Assembly: GCA_036245525.1 (NCBI GenBank)
Contig: BTPG01000005.1
Span: 116,774,619-116,838,618 of the forward strand
From: Semisulcospira habei
Taxonomy: Eukaryota > Mollusca > Gastropoda > Semisulcospiridae
DNA: 64,000 nucleotides
Direction: 5' to 3'
Part shown: positions 14,501 to 24,050 of the stretch, one piece after another
How positions within the stretch are numbered: the stretch's first letter is position 1
How the letters are laid out: every line of letters begins with the position of its first letter
Translations under genes and position numbers: made by a program
The notes under the pieces: generated by a model
The model's database searches: none
What the model saw: the letters and a program-made list of their open reading frames with translations, nothing else
What the model was told of the DNA's origin: nothing

Positions 14501-14877
14501 TACAGACCTTCATGAACAGTTGCCTTAGAAGAATTTTGAAAATCCACTGGCCAGAGAAGATCAGCAACGTCAGACTCTGGGAGAGAACAGAGCAGATAAC
14601 AGCAGAGAATGAAATTGGGCGAAGAAGATGGGGATGGATCGGTCACAGTCTGAGAAAGCCAGCTTCCAGTATCACTAGGCAGGCATTGTCATGGAACCCC
14701 CAGGGAAAGAGGAAAAGAGGTAGGTCGAGAAACTCCTGGCGTCGAGACCTCCAAGCAGACATCAAGAGACTGGGAACCACCTGGAGTAGAATCGAAGGAG
14801 AAGCACAGGACAGGAGTTGCTGGAGGTCTCTCGTCGACGGCCTATACCCGGGTAGGGGTGACAGGCGTAAGTAAGTA
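11578..14877 (+). mobile_element. Full-length RTE-like non-LTR retrotransposon
   Basis: The 3.3-kb element is bounded by an 11-bp direct repeat AGTTTTGTCCT (11567-11577 and 14878-14888), so both ends are defined. A short 5-prime leader is followed by an endonuclease plus reverse transcriptase frame. The 3-prime end is a TAAG repeat (three units) that also supplies the stop codon. Length, the near absence of a 3-prime UTR and a short tandem-repeat tail instead of poly(A) match the RTE clade. The clade call rests on these features and on the sequence style, not on a tree. Two single-base frame breaks make this copy non-autonomous. Confidence 0.85.
11857..14874 (+). pseudogene. RTE-like endonuclease-reverse transcriptase ORF, two frameshifts
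   Basis: The protein starts as an APE-type endonuclease: GTWNVKTMYQSGK near 11937, then CYAPTNDSD, MGDFNAKIG and ASDHHLL, the usual AP-endonuclease blocks. The reverse transcriptase follows: GKAAGPDGIPAE, NYRGITLLSVLGK, QQAGFRKNRSCTDQI, VDYEKAFDSVDR, TGVRQGCLLSPFLF and the catalytic FADD of LDFADDLALL (canonical YADD). The C-terminal part (VLLYGAETW, RRWGWIGHSLRK, KRGRSRNSWRRDL) is typical of these LINEs. The frame breaks after codon NAP near 12117 in a C-run and again in the A-run at about 14302; a one-base difference at each restores continuity. An in-frame fragment runs 11857-12135, the main piece 12141-14321 and the tail from about 14303 to 14874. Both breaks are in homopolymers, so assembly error cannot be excluded. 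Confidence 0.88.
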
Positions 14878-14888
14878 AGTTTTGTCCT

Positions 14889-15393
14889 AGAACCATCCAC
14901 TCGCTTTTGTATTTATGCAGCTCAGTGATACCGTGCATTACAGCGTTTCCTTGAGAAAGCGTTCATTATAATCGCACATACACGGCCCCGACATGCTTTC
15001 TGTCAAAAATGTATCAAAAATCTATAAGTGGACGCATACAACAAATTTACAAGGTCGAATATAAACGTAACTTTTCGGAGGTCCGGAACGAAATCCGACT
15101 GAAAATCAGAGAATGAAATTCAGTCAAATCGAAAAAAAAAAAAAAAAAAAAAAACATACCACTGATAGATGGTCCCCCTCGTGTGTAATTTGCAGGCGAA
15201 AGGATGATGGCGAATGGCGCCGGAGAGGTCTGAGAGCTCATGTTAATATGGCCAGGAGTCAAGGTGGTACACACTGGTTGGTTGTTGTCTCCTGGGGCAC
15301 CCGACCCAAAGCCGTGACACAAGGGAGGGATCAGGAGTAGAAGACACCACAAGGGCTGTGTCGACATCGCGAGATTCCTGTATAAATACGGAC
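14889..15393. other. No gene seen
   Basis: Single-copy-looking sequence with a poly(A) run near 15131-15153. No coding signature. Confidence 0.5.
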
Positions 15394-15626
15394 TTAACCC
15401 ATTTAGCCTCGACGCCCGACAGCAGATGATGGTTTGACCATGATAATTCAAGGGTCGTGCAAGATTAGCTTGGCGCCTGAAGGCACCAAGCTAATCTGGC
15501 AATATCCTTGAATTTTCATGGTCAGTCCGGCCATCACCTGCAACTGCTACATAGTCGTTGGGTAACACTTCCAAAATGTATACATTTAAAATTTGGGAAA
15601 TGCAGCCGTGGGGTTAGATGGGTTAA
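15394..15626. mobile_element. TTAA-ended hairpin element, family A (class ii)
   Basis: Runs from TTAACCCATTTAGCCTCG to GGGGTTAGATGGGTTAA. Arms are degraded: AATTCAAGGGTCGTGCAAGA on the left versus CCTTGAATT on the right, meeting at GGCGCCTGAAGGCACC. Confidence 0.8.
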
Positions 15627-15734
15627 AAGCGAGACCGGCTCCACACAATACAGGGTAAACTGTTCGCATTACCTCCTTTATAAATGTGCTAAGTATATAC
15701 AGTAGTGTTGCACAAAAGTATAACTCAACTTTTG

Positions 15735-16502
15735 TTTGAAGGCCCACTACCGCGGTAACTGTTCAAAGATACACTTCTGTAACAAACGAAACGCTGCACA
15801 CAGGTCTAGTTATGGTTCATTTAGACACAGGAGAATCCAGTTCAGCACACGTCGTCTTAATCAGTATCAAGTAACCTGACAATGACTCCGGCCACTCCGT
15901 TCTATAAATACAGTGCTATCAGTACGAGAAACAGCTAAGAATAGTTTGAAACGCCAACGGCAGCAAAGAATAAATAAGCGCGATTACGCTTGTGCTGTTG
16001 CTGCCTGTCCAAACTGCTGTTAAAGTTTATTAGGTGTGTCGAGACAAGACATAACAAACACAAATGGTGCAGATTCGTGTCTTCAGTTCAGATTTATGTG
16101 TAATGGTACTTTAAGGTACCATTATGCGTGAATTTGAAGACACATTTCAGCATCATTTGTGTTTATCATGCTTTGTCGACACACCTAATAAACTTTAACA
16201 GCAGTTGGGACACGCAGCACTGAAAAGCCGCACACGCGTAATCGCACTTATTTATTCTGCGCAGCCGTTAGCGTGTCAATATTTAAGTGTTTCTCGTACT
16301 GACAGCGTTTTATTTCTAGAACGGAGTGATTGTCAAATTACTGACTTGATATAAAGACGACGCGCGCTGAACTGAATTCCCATGTGTCTAAATGAAACAT
16401 AAGTGATTAGACCCGTGTGTAACGTCATTTTCGTAACCACTGATCTGTTACAGAATTGTATCTTTGAACAGTTACAGCGGTAGTGGCCGGTGGGCCTTCA
16501 AA
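15735..16502. mobile_element. 768-bp foldback element
   Basis: Two arms of about 380 bp run from TTTGAAGGCCCACTACCGC to GGTGGGCCTTCAAA and meet at AATGGTACTTTAAGGTACCA (about 16102-16121). Matching inner blocks include CTGCTGTTAAAGTTTATTAG with CTAATAAACTTTAACAGCAG and CGGCCACTCCGTTCTA with TAGAACGGAGTGATTG. Arms differ by scattered substitutions and small indels. No open frame, no TTAA ends and no obvious target duplication. Confidence 0.85.
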
Positions 16503-16847
16503 GCTATCTGCTCACTGGAAGGCTTTGATTATAAAAATTCGCCGACACAACGGGTTATCAATGTTCTCTTGCCTCAACTAAGTCTTTTCTTACATTTCTT
16601 TTTGCAATCCGTGTGAGCAGGCAGAGGTTTTCGGCCACTGCCTTTTGAGCGTAACAGAAGGAACTCTCTTGCGTTCCGATCATGATGGAGAAGAGCAGAA
16701 ACGTCTTTCAGTTTACGACATTTAAACTTCATAATTTAGTTAGCCCCTTTGTCCAGCATTACTAGGACGTACTAAGAATGTTACATTTATAAAGAAGACA
16801 TTGCGAACTAGTACCTTTACTGCCCGGGCTCAGTGAAGTAGGTCGCT
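16503..16847. other. No gene seen
   Basis: Unremarkable sequence between two hairpin-forming elements. Confidence 0.5.
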
Positions 16848-17061
16848 TTAACTCATTCTACCCCATCACCGAAATCCCCAAATTTTGCTGTTGTCCTCTG
16901 AAGACTGCATGGCAGTGCAGGACACAGATCGACCATGATAGTTCAAGGGTGATGCCAGAATAGCTTGGCGCCCATAGGCGCCAAGCTATTCTGGCATCAC
17001 CCTTGAACTATCATGGTCGATCTTTATCTTGCTGTGGTGTGTCTGGGGTAAAATGAGTTAA
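16848..17061. mobile_element. TTAA-ended hairpin element, family A (class i)
   Basis: Runs TTAACTCATTCTACCCC to GGGGTAAAATGAGTTAA. The hairpin is essentially perfect, with a private compensated change: GGGTGATGCCAG on the left is matched by CTGGCATCACCC on the right where most copies have GGTGGTG and CACCACC. Confidence 0.88.
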
Positions 17062-17610
17062 AGGCTATAACCAACACATAAGGAAACTCACTTCTGCGGA
17101 CGGAATAATTAGAACTAGATTACCACTTTACTAAATCAGTCTCACTATAAAAAAAGTAACAATTTAAAAAACTTTTCAGAGTACACAAACACTGACACTG
17201 CCGATGATACACTACTCTCGTGTCAGTATGTGTTTAACCGCAAAGTGTTACTGAACCGAGGTTTTACTAGTAACCTGAATTGCGGAATCCGAAAATTTAG
17301 TAAACTGTCATGGCCTTGTTGTTCCAAAGCGCTTTCTTTCTTTTTTCTTTCCTGCTCCTTTCCTTTAGTCCTTCTATCTTTGTTGGTTATTTCACTGAAC
17401 TTATTTCACACTGTTGTTAGTCATCCGTTTGTGTTGGCTTTCAAAGTAAAAAAGAGTCAAGCATTACAGCAGTAACCGATTACTTACCGGCAAATATTCG
17501 CTCTTTTTGAAATAAGTGACACACACAAAGTAACTAACCCCGACTAAACGTTCATAGTTCTGTGTCAGTCCTGAGCATGATGCAACTGCACTGCGCGAAA
17601 GTCATCCATC
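17062..17610. other. No gene seen
   Basis: T-rich sequence. The short frame at 17230-17475 has no recognisable domain. Confidence 0.45.
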
Positions 17611-17672
17611 TGCAAGATGCATAGATCCACATGAGTGCGGGGGCTCATGAGGATCAGGCTATGCATCTTGCT
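17611..17672. repeat. Hairpin element, family C (degraded)
   Basis: TGCAAGATGCATAGATCC pairs with GGATCAGGCTATGCATCTTG across GGGGGCTCATGAG. It differs from other family C copies by ATG in place of AGG in both arms, another compensated change. Confidence 0.65.
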
Positions 17673-17847
17673 TGAGTGTTTTACCGTTTTCCCAAAGCGG
17701 GGTAGATGATGGGCGTTGACAACACAAGGACAGCCAGTATTAATCAGTATAACACCCAGGCAACGCGCCCTTCAGAGCCGGCACGTAAATTTTGCTCGAT
17801 GACCATCCAAATGTCAAAAGAATAATAAATGAAGAATGTACAGTAGT

Positions 17848-18038
17848 CTCTTGGCTTGACTTCGCGAACGAAGATTTTATAGGAGTTGCCCACGACGTCT
17901 GCAGGCTTGTTCGTGGCTGCGGAGGCCAATCCGAGACAGGCAGGTTCGACCGCAGTGACTGCAGGGGAAGGTCTGGCCAGGGTTCAGGGTTTTTTTAGAA
18001 AAAACAGAGATGCCGCAGCTCAGAACCCTGGCCCATAT
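17848..18038 (-). mobile_element. Short LINE insertion with inverted 5-prime part (twin-primed)
   Basis: The minus-strand part (about 17848-17988) is the 3-prime end of the same LINE as at 22807-23995, including the C-terminal CCHC finger coding sequence and the tail CTTCGCGAAC. The adjoining part (about 17997-18033) is the neighbouring upstream stretch of the LINE (AACAGAGATGCCGCA) in the opposite orientation, and both parts share GAACCCTGGCC at the junction. The insert is bounded by an 11-bp direct repeat TGTACAGTAGT (17837-17847 and 18039-18049). A 5-prime inversion inside one target duplication is the signature of twin priming. Confidence 0.85.
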
Positions 18039-18049
18039 TGTACAGTAGT

Positions 18050-18574
18050 AAACCGGCCAAAATACCACTACACGCTTTATTACTTTATAACACTCATTTG
18101 TTCAGCACGAAGACGATGGATGAAGGGGGGTTGGAAGTGGTTTGGATGGGGGATGAGGGATGAGGACCCTGAGACCATGACACCACCAGGCGAAACTTCA
18201 TGCGATGGTGTGTGCGTGTGTGTTCAGCTCTGTGGCGGAGGGTGGGAGACGGGGGAGGGGGGGGAGGGGTGGAGGGGGGGGGGGCTTGGACTGCAGTGGC
18301 GTGGGAAATATTTTTTATTGGGGGTGGGGGTGGGGGGGGGGGGGGCAGCGTGCCTGACTGTGACATGTTGCTTTCTAGGGAGAGAGAGAGAGAGAGGCAG
18401 AGAGACAAGAGTCCAACCTCCGAATGAAATTAAACAAACGGGGAGGGTGGGGAGAGGGGTGGAGCAAGAAAAACAAGAAAGGCAAAGCCATTATGGCTAT
18501 AAAGGGATGGCTTCTAAATCCAGCAAAATCCAAGTTCCCTCAGAATGTAAGCATTTTCACACATCTGTCAACCC
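18050..18574. other. G-rich and GA-rich low-complexity sequence
   Basis: G-tracts near 18245-18285 and 18318-18345 and a (GA)n run near 18380-18400. No gene. Open frames here are products of base composition. Confidence 0.55.
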
Positions 18575-19440
18575 CCCGTGACCCTTGACCTTTGCGATGA
18601 GTCGACTAAATTAGTATGCATAAAAAGATCTTATCATCACGGCTGCCTTGTACCAAATTTGATAGAAAAAATTGCTAAAATGTTGATAATACATACAATT
18701 TTATTTTTTAAAAATTGCATTTTGCACACATTTGCCGGCCTCTTGTGACCCTTGACCTTCAAAGTTCTTATGGGTCATCCAAATTAGGATGCATAGATAG
18801 GTCTTCCCATCAGGTATCTCTGTACCAAATCTGGGTTTGAAGTTGTGAATAGCATTTGAGAAAAAAACGTTATTTGGACCTATTTCCTGAGCTCTTGTGA
18901 CCCTTGACCTTTCCGAAGGGTCATCCAAATTAGTATGCATAGATAGGTCTTACCATCAGGAATCTCTGTAGCAAGTTTGGGTTTGAAGTTGTGAATAGTA
19001 TTTGAGAAAAAAAAAAACATCTTTTGTCAAAATATGGCTATTTTTTACCTATTTCCTGAGCTCTTGTGACCCTTGACCTTTCCGAGGGATCAACCAAATT
19101 AGTATGCATAGAAAGGTCTTACCATCAGGTATCTTTGTACCAAGTTCGGGTTTGAAGTTTTGAATAGTATTTGAGAAAAAATAAATTATGTCAAAATATA
19201 GCTGTTTTTTTTTACTTATTTCCTGATACCCTGTGACCTTGAAATTTTCCTGTCGTTTCTCTAATATGTTTAGTAAGGTCTTGCCATAAAGTATCCTTGG
19301 GCCAAGTCATTGAAGACTGTGGCTCGTATAGTCTCCAAGAAAATGCCAACGTTAAAGTTTACCACGGACGACGGCGGACGGACGACGGACGGACTACCAC
19401 TGGCCCAAAACATACTCACTTTTGCTTCGCACGTGAGCCA
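18575..19440. repeat. Tandem repeat, about 160-bp unit, with DR1-like motifs
   Basis: Five units begin near 18583, 18742, 18894, 19062 and 19230. Each starts GTGACCCTTGACCTT (the last is diverged), followed by a conserved TTAGTATGCATAGATAGGTC, CCATCAGG and GTTTGAAGTTGTGAATAG. The array ends in a GGACGACGG-rich segment near 19365-19393, a style of terminus I associate with mollusc dispersed repeats. In reverse complement, AAGGTCAAGGGTCAC is a direct repeat of nuclear-receptor half sites with a one-base spacer. Confidence 0.8.
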
Positions 19441-19559
19441 AAAAGCAAGCGCCAGTCCAACCTCATACAAATCTAGCATAAAAATCAAAATCTTTTATTT
19501 TTTCTCTAAAAATAGTTTGTTCTCCAAATAATAATCACAAATGTACACACAAGTATAAT

Positions 19560-19692
19560 TTCACTCCCCCCCCCCCCCCACTCCTCCCCACCCCCCTCGG
19601 AAAAAATCCAAATGGAGAGGGGGTGGGGGGGGGGGGGTCCAAACACCCAAACCCCTAGGATCCCCCCCCCCCCCCACCAGATCCGCCCCTAT
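19560..19692. repeat. C/G-tract cluster with hAT-like right end
   Basis: Alternating C- and G-runs end with CCAGATCCGCCCCT, related to the right end of the hAT-like MITE at 300-532. The left end was not found. Confidence 0.5.
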
Positions 19693-19694
19693 AT

Positions 19695-19892
19695 CTAACC
19701 CCAAGGCCGCATTTCCCAAATATTAGAGGTATCACTTAACAACTACGGCAGTTCCACGAGGTGGATCGACCATGATAGTCAAGGGTAGTGCCAGGGCTTG
19801 GCGCCGTCAGGCGCCAAGCTAATCTAGTCTGCCCTTGAATTATCATGGTTGATCTATCTCCTGTTGTAGTGCGTCGGGGCTAAATCAGCTAA
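19695..19892. mobile_element. TTAA-family hairpin element, family A (class ii, damaged)
   Basis: Starts CTAACCCCAAGGCCGC and ends GGGGCTAAATCAGCTAA. The left arm has lost the AGATTA block (GTGCCAGGGCTTGGCGCC), and the terminal TTAA is gone on the left. Confidence 0.7.
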
Positions 19893-20169
19893 TCAGGCAC
19901 TACCCTCCAGCGCACGTGGTGAATCACTTTTTGACTACCCTTACGTTTAGTTCTTGTCCGACCGTTCCCTGCACGTATAGTACTTAGCAGACGACCGCTT
20001 AATTACTCTGCACAAAAGCCCGTATACCTAAATTAGAACTGATCTGTGGACAAGGCAGAGACAAAATAATGTTCATTGACAGTCATCTATCCAACAATGA
20101 CCACAGGAATCCAACGGGCAATTGTTTTTGAGCACTAAACCCCTCCCGCCCTGAAAACGTCTACCCTAT

Positions 20170-20276
20170 TTGGCGAAAGCCACTACGTCCATTTTTGTGA
20201 AAAGCGAGATTTGCTATGTATTACATTGAAAATCTCGCTTTTCACAAGAAATACACATGAATGGCTTTCGCAATTG
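20170..20276. repeat. Hairpin, family F
   Basis: TTTTGTGAAAAGCGAGATTT pairs with AATCTCGCTTTTCACAAGAA, with outer GCGAAAGCCA and TGGCTTTCGC. Related stems occur at 22.2 and 34.5 kb. Confidence 0.7.
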
Positions 20277-20356
20277 TTTAGCAGCTGGCTTCTTCTTGTG
20301 GCGGAGGAAATGAGACCACACTGAAGGACTATGTGCGCACAGCAGGTCACCACACA

Positions 20357-20437
20357 TTAACTCATTCGAGACGAGCTGCATCCAGACACACGGCACAAGC
20401 CGCGTATCCGAATGCGTCACTCCTCGAATTAGTTTAA
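20357..20437. repeat. TTAA-ended hairpin element, family E (degraded)
   Basis: TTAACTCATTCGAGACGAGC to CGAATTAGTTTAA. It ends where the next family E copy begins, so the two abut at a shared TTAA. Confidence 0.65.
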
Positions 20438-20515
20438 CTCATTCGAGATGTGCCGCCTACAGATACGCGGCGGTTCGCCGCGTATCCGTAGGCGGCACGA
20501 GTCGAACGAGTCAAG
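20434..20515. repeat. TTAA-started hairpin element, family E
   Basis: Starts TTAACTCATTCGAGATG. Arms GCCGCCTACAGATACGCGG and CCGCGTATCCGTAGGCGGC surround GCGGTTCGCCGC. The right end reads GTCGAACGAGTCAA. Confidence 0.8.
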
Positions 20516-21033
20516 ATTTTCAGCTGCATTTTCCTGTCGTTTCTCTAATACCTCTATCAAATGATTGATTGTTGCCTACAGTAATGTTGTACATGTTGAT
20601 TGTTGCATTTTTCCGCCATACCCAGATAGGGACAAAAGGAATCAAATAAAATCTTGAAACCTTGGTTTTGACGAGACAGAAAACAGAACTGACACAAACG
20701 AAAGAAAGGTGCCATTATTTCATTTTATTTTTCACGGGCAGAACAGACAGGATATATATCTCTTTACTAGGGAAAATATATGTGTGCTTGAAAGTGAATA
20801 TAATAATAATAATGAGTACTTATATATATGATGGTCTGTAATTTTGGACCTTACAGCTTTAGTTGAAAGGCTCAGAATCAAAGACCAGGTCACAAATATT
20901 CCACAGCAATAACGTTCATTATGAAACAGACATTTGGTAAAACAAAACAAGCGATTGTTTACCAAACCCACTTGCGCAAGCAGGCACCAGCGTGTGCATA
21001 GCAGAACCTGCTTTAGAGCAACAACTGTTGTTT
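20516..21033. other. No gene seen
   Basis: AT-rich sequence. The segment near 20525 (TTTCCTGTCGTTTCTCTAAT) repeats a piece of the tandem array at about 19247. No coding signature. Confidence 0.45.
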
Positions 21034-21248
21034 TTAACTCATTGTGCCCGTGGTACGAAATACCCACATTCATGCGTTATCCTCTGAGGACTGCATTACA
21101 ATTCAGGAGACAGATCGACCATGATAGTTCCAAGGGTGGTGGCAGAACAGCTTGGCGCCTATAGACGCCAAGCTATTCTGCCACCACCCTTGAACTATCA
21201 TGGTTGAGCCATGTCTTGCTGTGGTGTGTCACGGGCAGAATGAGTTAA
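21034..21248. mobile_element. TTAA-ended hairpin element, family A (class i)
   Basis: TTAACTCATTGTGCCCGTG to CACGGGCAGAATGAGTTAA, 215 bp. Arms GGTGGTGGCAGAACAGCTTG and CAAGCTATTCTGCCACCACC; one G-T type mismatch in the AACAG block. Very close to the copy at 10670. Confidence 0.88.
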
Positions 21249-21310
21249 GAAAAAATGTGGTCTTAAAGACAAGTGCTCTCTCAAGGGAAATCTTGAATGA
21301 CATACATGTC

Positions 21311-21376
21311 ACCTGTCACTAAAGACCATCATTTAGGTGGCTACAGCCACCTGAATGATGGTCTTTAATAACAGGT
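21311..21376. repeat. 66-bp palindrome
   Basis: ACCTGTCACTAAAGACCATC pairs with GATGGTCTTTAATAACAGGT around AGGTGGCTACAGCCACCT. No relation to the TTAA families was seen. Confidence 0.75.
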
Positions 21377-21803
21377 AATCTCTCTCATCAGGCTGGTCAC
21401 TCAGAACAGGCTCTGATACATTGTAAAAAGTGTAAGCATAAGTTGTAGGAAACGTGCACAGCCTGCAACCATCACCTCGTGTAAAGGGGAAAATATGCGT
21501 GTGTGTATCAACAGGCATATACATAAGCGTTTCTTGCATACACATATAAATAAATACTTCTATAAGGGGGCTAATGTACACCCACCAAGCAGAAATGCAA
21601 CTATCTCTGAGGAGCCCTGATTAACGAACCAACTGTGCACAGTCCACAAAAGTAATGCAACAACCTTTGAGCCGTCATGCTTCACCCTCTTCAAAAGTTT
21701 AAGGTTTGTGCTTAATACGAGGATTCTACATTAACCTTTAACCCTACTGTGCAGACAGACACCCTTACTGTATAGAGTACAAGTAGCTGCATGCACAGGA
21801 TGG

Positions 21804-21988
21804 TTAACCCATTTTTTGTACGTGTCACCGAATGACTAAGTACCAGTTGCAGGAGATGGATCAATCATGACAATTCAAGGGTAGTGCCAGATTAGCTTGG
21901 CGCCATCAGGCGCCAAGCTAATCTGGCACTACCCTTGAATTATCATGGCCGATCCATCTGCCGTATTGCATGGGGGCTAGATGGGTTG
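21804..21988. mobile_element. Hairpin element, family A (class ii)
   Basis: Starts TTAACCCATTTTTTGTACG; the right end is diverged (GGGCTAGATGGGTTGAG). The core is perfect: AATTCAAGGGTAGTGCCAGA, then TTAGCTTGGCGCCATCAGG, then the complement. Confidence 0.85.
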
Positions 21989-22191
21989 AGACGTACAGCA
22001 CAGCTTGGGCAAGCACCAATTAAACTAATATGGCACTACCATTTAACAGTCGTGACGCATCTATCTCCCATAAATTAAACAAAGACTTCACCAATGCTCA
22101 CCACAGTTGAGAAAATCCTTATCTGATACAAAAAATGTTACTCGTAGATGTGGCTGGAACACACGCACGCACACACACACAAACACACAAT

Positions 22192-22249
22192 GTTTTGCAA
22201 AAAGCGAGATTTTCATTATAATACTATCAAAATATCGCTTTCACAAAAA
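22192..22249. repeat. Hairpin, family F
   Basis: TTTTGCAAAAAGCGAGATTT pairs with AAATATCGCTTTCACAAAAA. Imperfect. Confidence 0.6.
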
Positions 22250-22517
22250 TAGACTTTGAAGCATCTTTTGCCTTCCTAGTGCAAAGAATCTCCAGTAACT
22301 CAGCCCTGCCCCTTCCCTTCAGCTCATGTCCTAATCCCCAATCCCCCTACTCACTCAATACCAAAGACACCAGCAAGAAACGCTTTTGATGCTGCACCTT
22401 TCTAGACAGCTGAGCGTCTTCCGTCTTTCCGCAGACAGCGGACATTTCTTTCTGTCTGTCATGAGCCAGAAACCGACTACTAATATAGTTGATTCTTTTT
22501 GCTCTTCCTCCTCTTCT

Positions 22518-22609
22518 CAACTCTTTGGCTGTTGGTGGCACTTTTTGTCAGGATGATTCCAGCAGGAATCATCGTGACAAAAAGTGCTACCGACAGCCAA
22601 AGGGTTAAA
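22518..22609. repeat. TTAA-type hairpin element, family B
   Basis: CAACTCTTTGGCTGTTGGTG to CCGACAGCCAAAGGGTTAA, with arms ACTTTTTGTCAGGATGATTC and GAATCATCGTGACAAAAAGT. The inner sequence differs from the 9.7-kb copy, yet pairing is retained. Confidence 0.85.
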
Positions 22610-22751
22610 CTGGTGCTTTACTATCTCCCCACAAGGCACCTTGAGCATTCAGTACTGGATGGACAAATGTGTTCTAAACATGAACATCGTCATCAACATG
22701 CACATTTTAGAATTTATGAGATGAATCTGACTTGTTAATTGCCATTCTTTT

Positions 22752-22806
22752 GCTTGCTAAGTGCGTCATATTGTTACAGACAAAAGATTATACAAGGAAC
22801 AAGTAA
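22752..22806. repeat. Left target-site duplication, 55 bp
   Basis: This 55-bp segment, beginning GCTTGCTAAGTGCG and ending GGAACAAGTAA, is repeated without visible difference at 23996-24050, exactly flanking the LINE copy. Confidence 0.92.
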
Positions 22807-23957
22807 AGCAGGGCTGCGTGCTGGCACCGACCCTCTTCACCATCTTTTTTAGCATGATGTTGAAGCAGGCCACAGTGGACCTCGATGATGACGATGCAGT
22901 GTACATCAGGTATCGTCTCGATGGCAGCCTGTTCAACCTCAGACGACTGCAGGCCCACACGAAAACCCTAGACCAACTGATCCGTGAGCTGCTTTTTGCT
23001 GATGATGCTGCCCTCGTTGCACACACAGAGAGAGCCCTGCAGCGCATCACGTCCTGCTTCGCAGACGCTGCCCAGCTCTTTGGACTTGAGGTCAGTCTGA
23101 AAAAGACAGAGGTCCTCCATCAGCCGGCACCCAAGACAGTGTATCGCCCTCCTCACATCACCATCGGCGAGTCTGAACTAAAGTCAGTGCACCAGTTTAC
23201 TTACCTTGGCTGCATTATCACGTCGGACGCCAAGCTGGACAAGGAGCTTGACAGCAGGCTGGCAAAAGCGAACAGCGCTTTCGGGCGACTTTTCAAGCGG
23301 GTGTGGCACAATCAACAGCTGAAAACAGGCACCAAGATCAGCGTGTACAGAGCTGTGGTCCTCACCACCCTGCTGTATGGTTCCGAGTCCTGGGCCCTCT
23401 ACCGCAGCCAACTACGACTCCTCGAACGCTTCCACCAGCGCTGCCTGCGTACCATCCTGGGCATTCACTGGAGTGACTATGTCACCAATGTCGAGGTCCT
23501 TGAACAGGCTGAAACCGTGAGCATCGAGGCTTTGCTGCTGCGGACACAGCTCCGCTGGGCGGGGCATGTCTCCAGGATGGAGGATCATCGCCTACCAAAG
23601 ATCACCCTGTTCGGCGAGCTTGCTACTGGACACCGTGACAGAGGGGCACCAAAGAAGAGATACAAAGACTGTCTCAAGAAGTCACTTAGTGCCTGCCAAA
23701 TCGACCACCACCAGTGGTCTTCGCTTGCTGTGGACCGTGACACCTGGCGCTCCACTATTTACAAGGCAGCTGTCTCCTTTGAGGACTCTCGCAGAGCTAG
23801 CCTTAAGGACAAGCGGCTCAGGAGAAAGAACAGAGATGCCGCAACTCAGAACTCTGGCCATACCTTCCCCTGCAGCCACTGCGGTCGAACCTGCCTGTCC
23901 CGGATTGGCCTCCGCAGCCACGAACAAGCCTGCAGACGTCGTGGGCAACTCCTATAA
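22807..23957 (+). pseudogene. LINE reverse transcriptase C-terminal part with CCHC finger
   Basis: The uninterrupted frame begins at the RT block QGCVLAPTLF, has the catalytic FADD in LLFADDAALV, then FTYLGCIIT, VLTTLLYGSESW, RCLRTILGIHW and RWAGHVSRM of the thumb and C-terminal region. It ends with a zinc finger FPCSHCGRTCLSRIGLRSH followed by EQAC, spacing C-x2-C-x12-H-x4-C. The endonuclease and first RT blocks are missing because of 5-prime truncation. The apparent start codon at 22761 lies in the target duplication and is fortuitous. Clade uncertain: it differs from the RTE-like copy at 11.6 kb by the terminal finger. The frame has no stop, consistent with a young insertion. Confidence 0.9.
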
Positions 23958-23995
23958 AATCTTCGTTCGCGAAGTCCAGCCAAGAGAGAGGAGAG
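22807..23995 (+). mobile_element. 5-prime-truncated LINE with 55-bp target duplication
   Basis: A 1.19-kb insertion begins inside the reverse transcriptase coding region and ends about 40 bp after the stop codon with CCAAGAGAGAGGAGA. Perfect 55-bp direct repeats flank it. There is no poly(A); the GA-rich end may be the tail. The same 3-prime end is present in the short copy at 17848-18038, which fixes the end of the family. Confidence 0.9.
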
Positions 23996-24050
23996 GCTTG
24001 CTAAGTGCGTCATATTGTTACAGACAAAAGATTATACAAGGAACAAGTAA
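23996..24050. repeat. Right target-site duplication, 55 bp
   Basis: Direct repeat of 22752-22806. Confidence 0.92.

Noticed and set aside
17877..18068. Zinc-finger gene fragment
   Set aside because: The CCHC finger text is the C-terminus of the LINE also present at 22.8-24.0 kb, within an insertion with its own target duplication.
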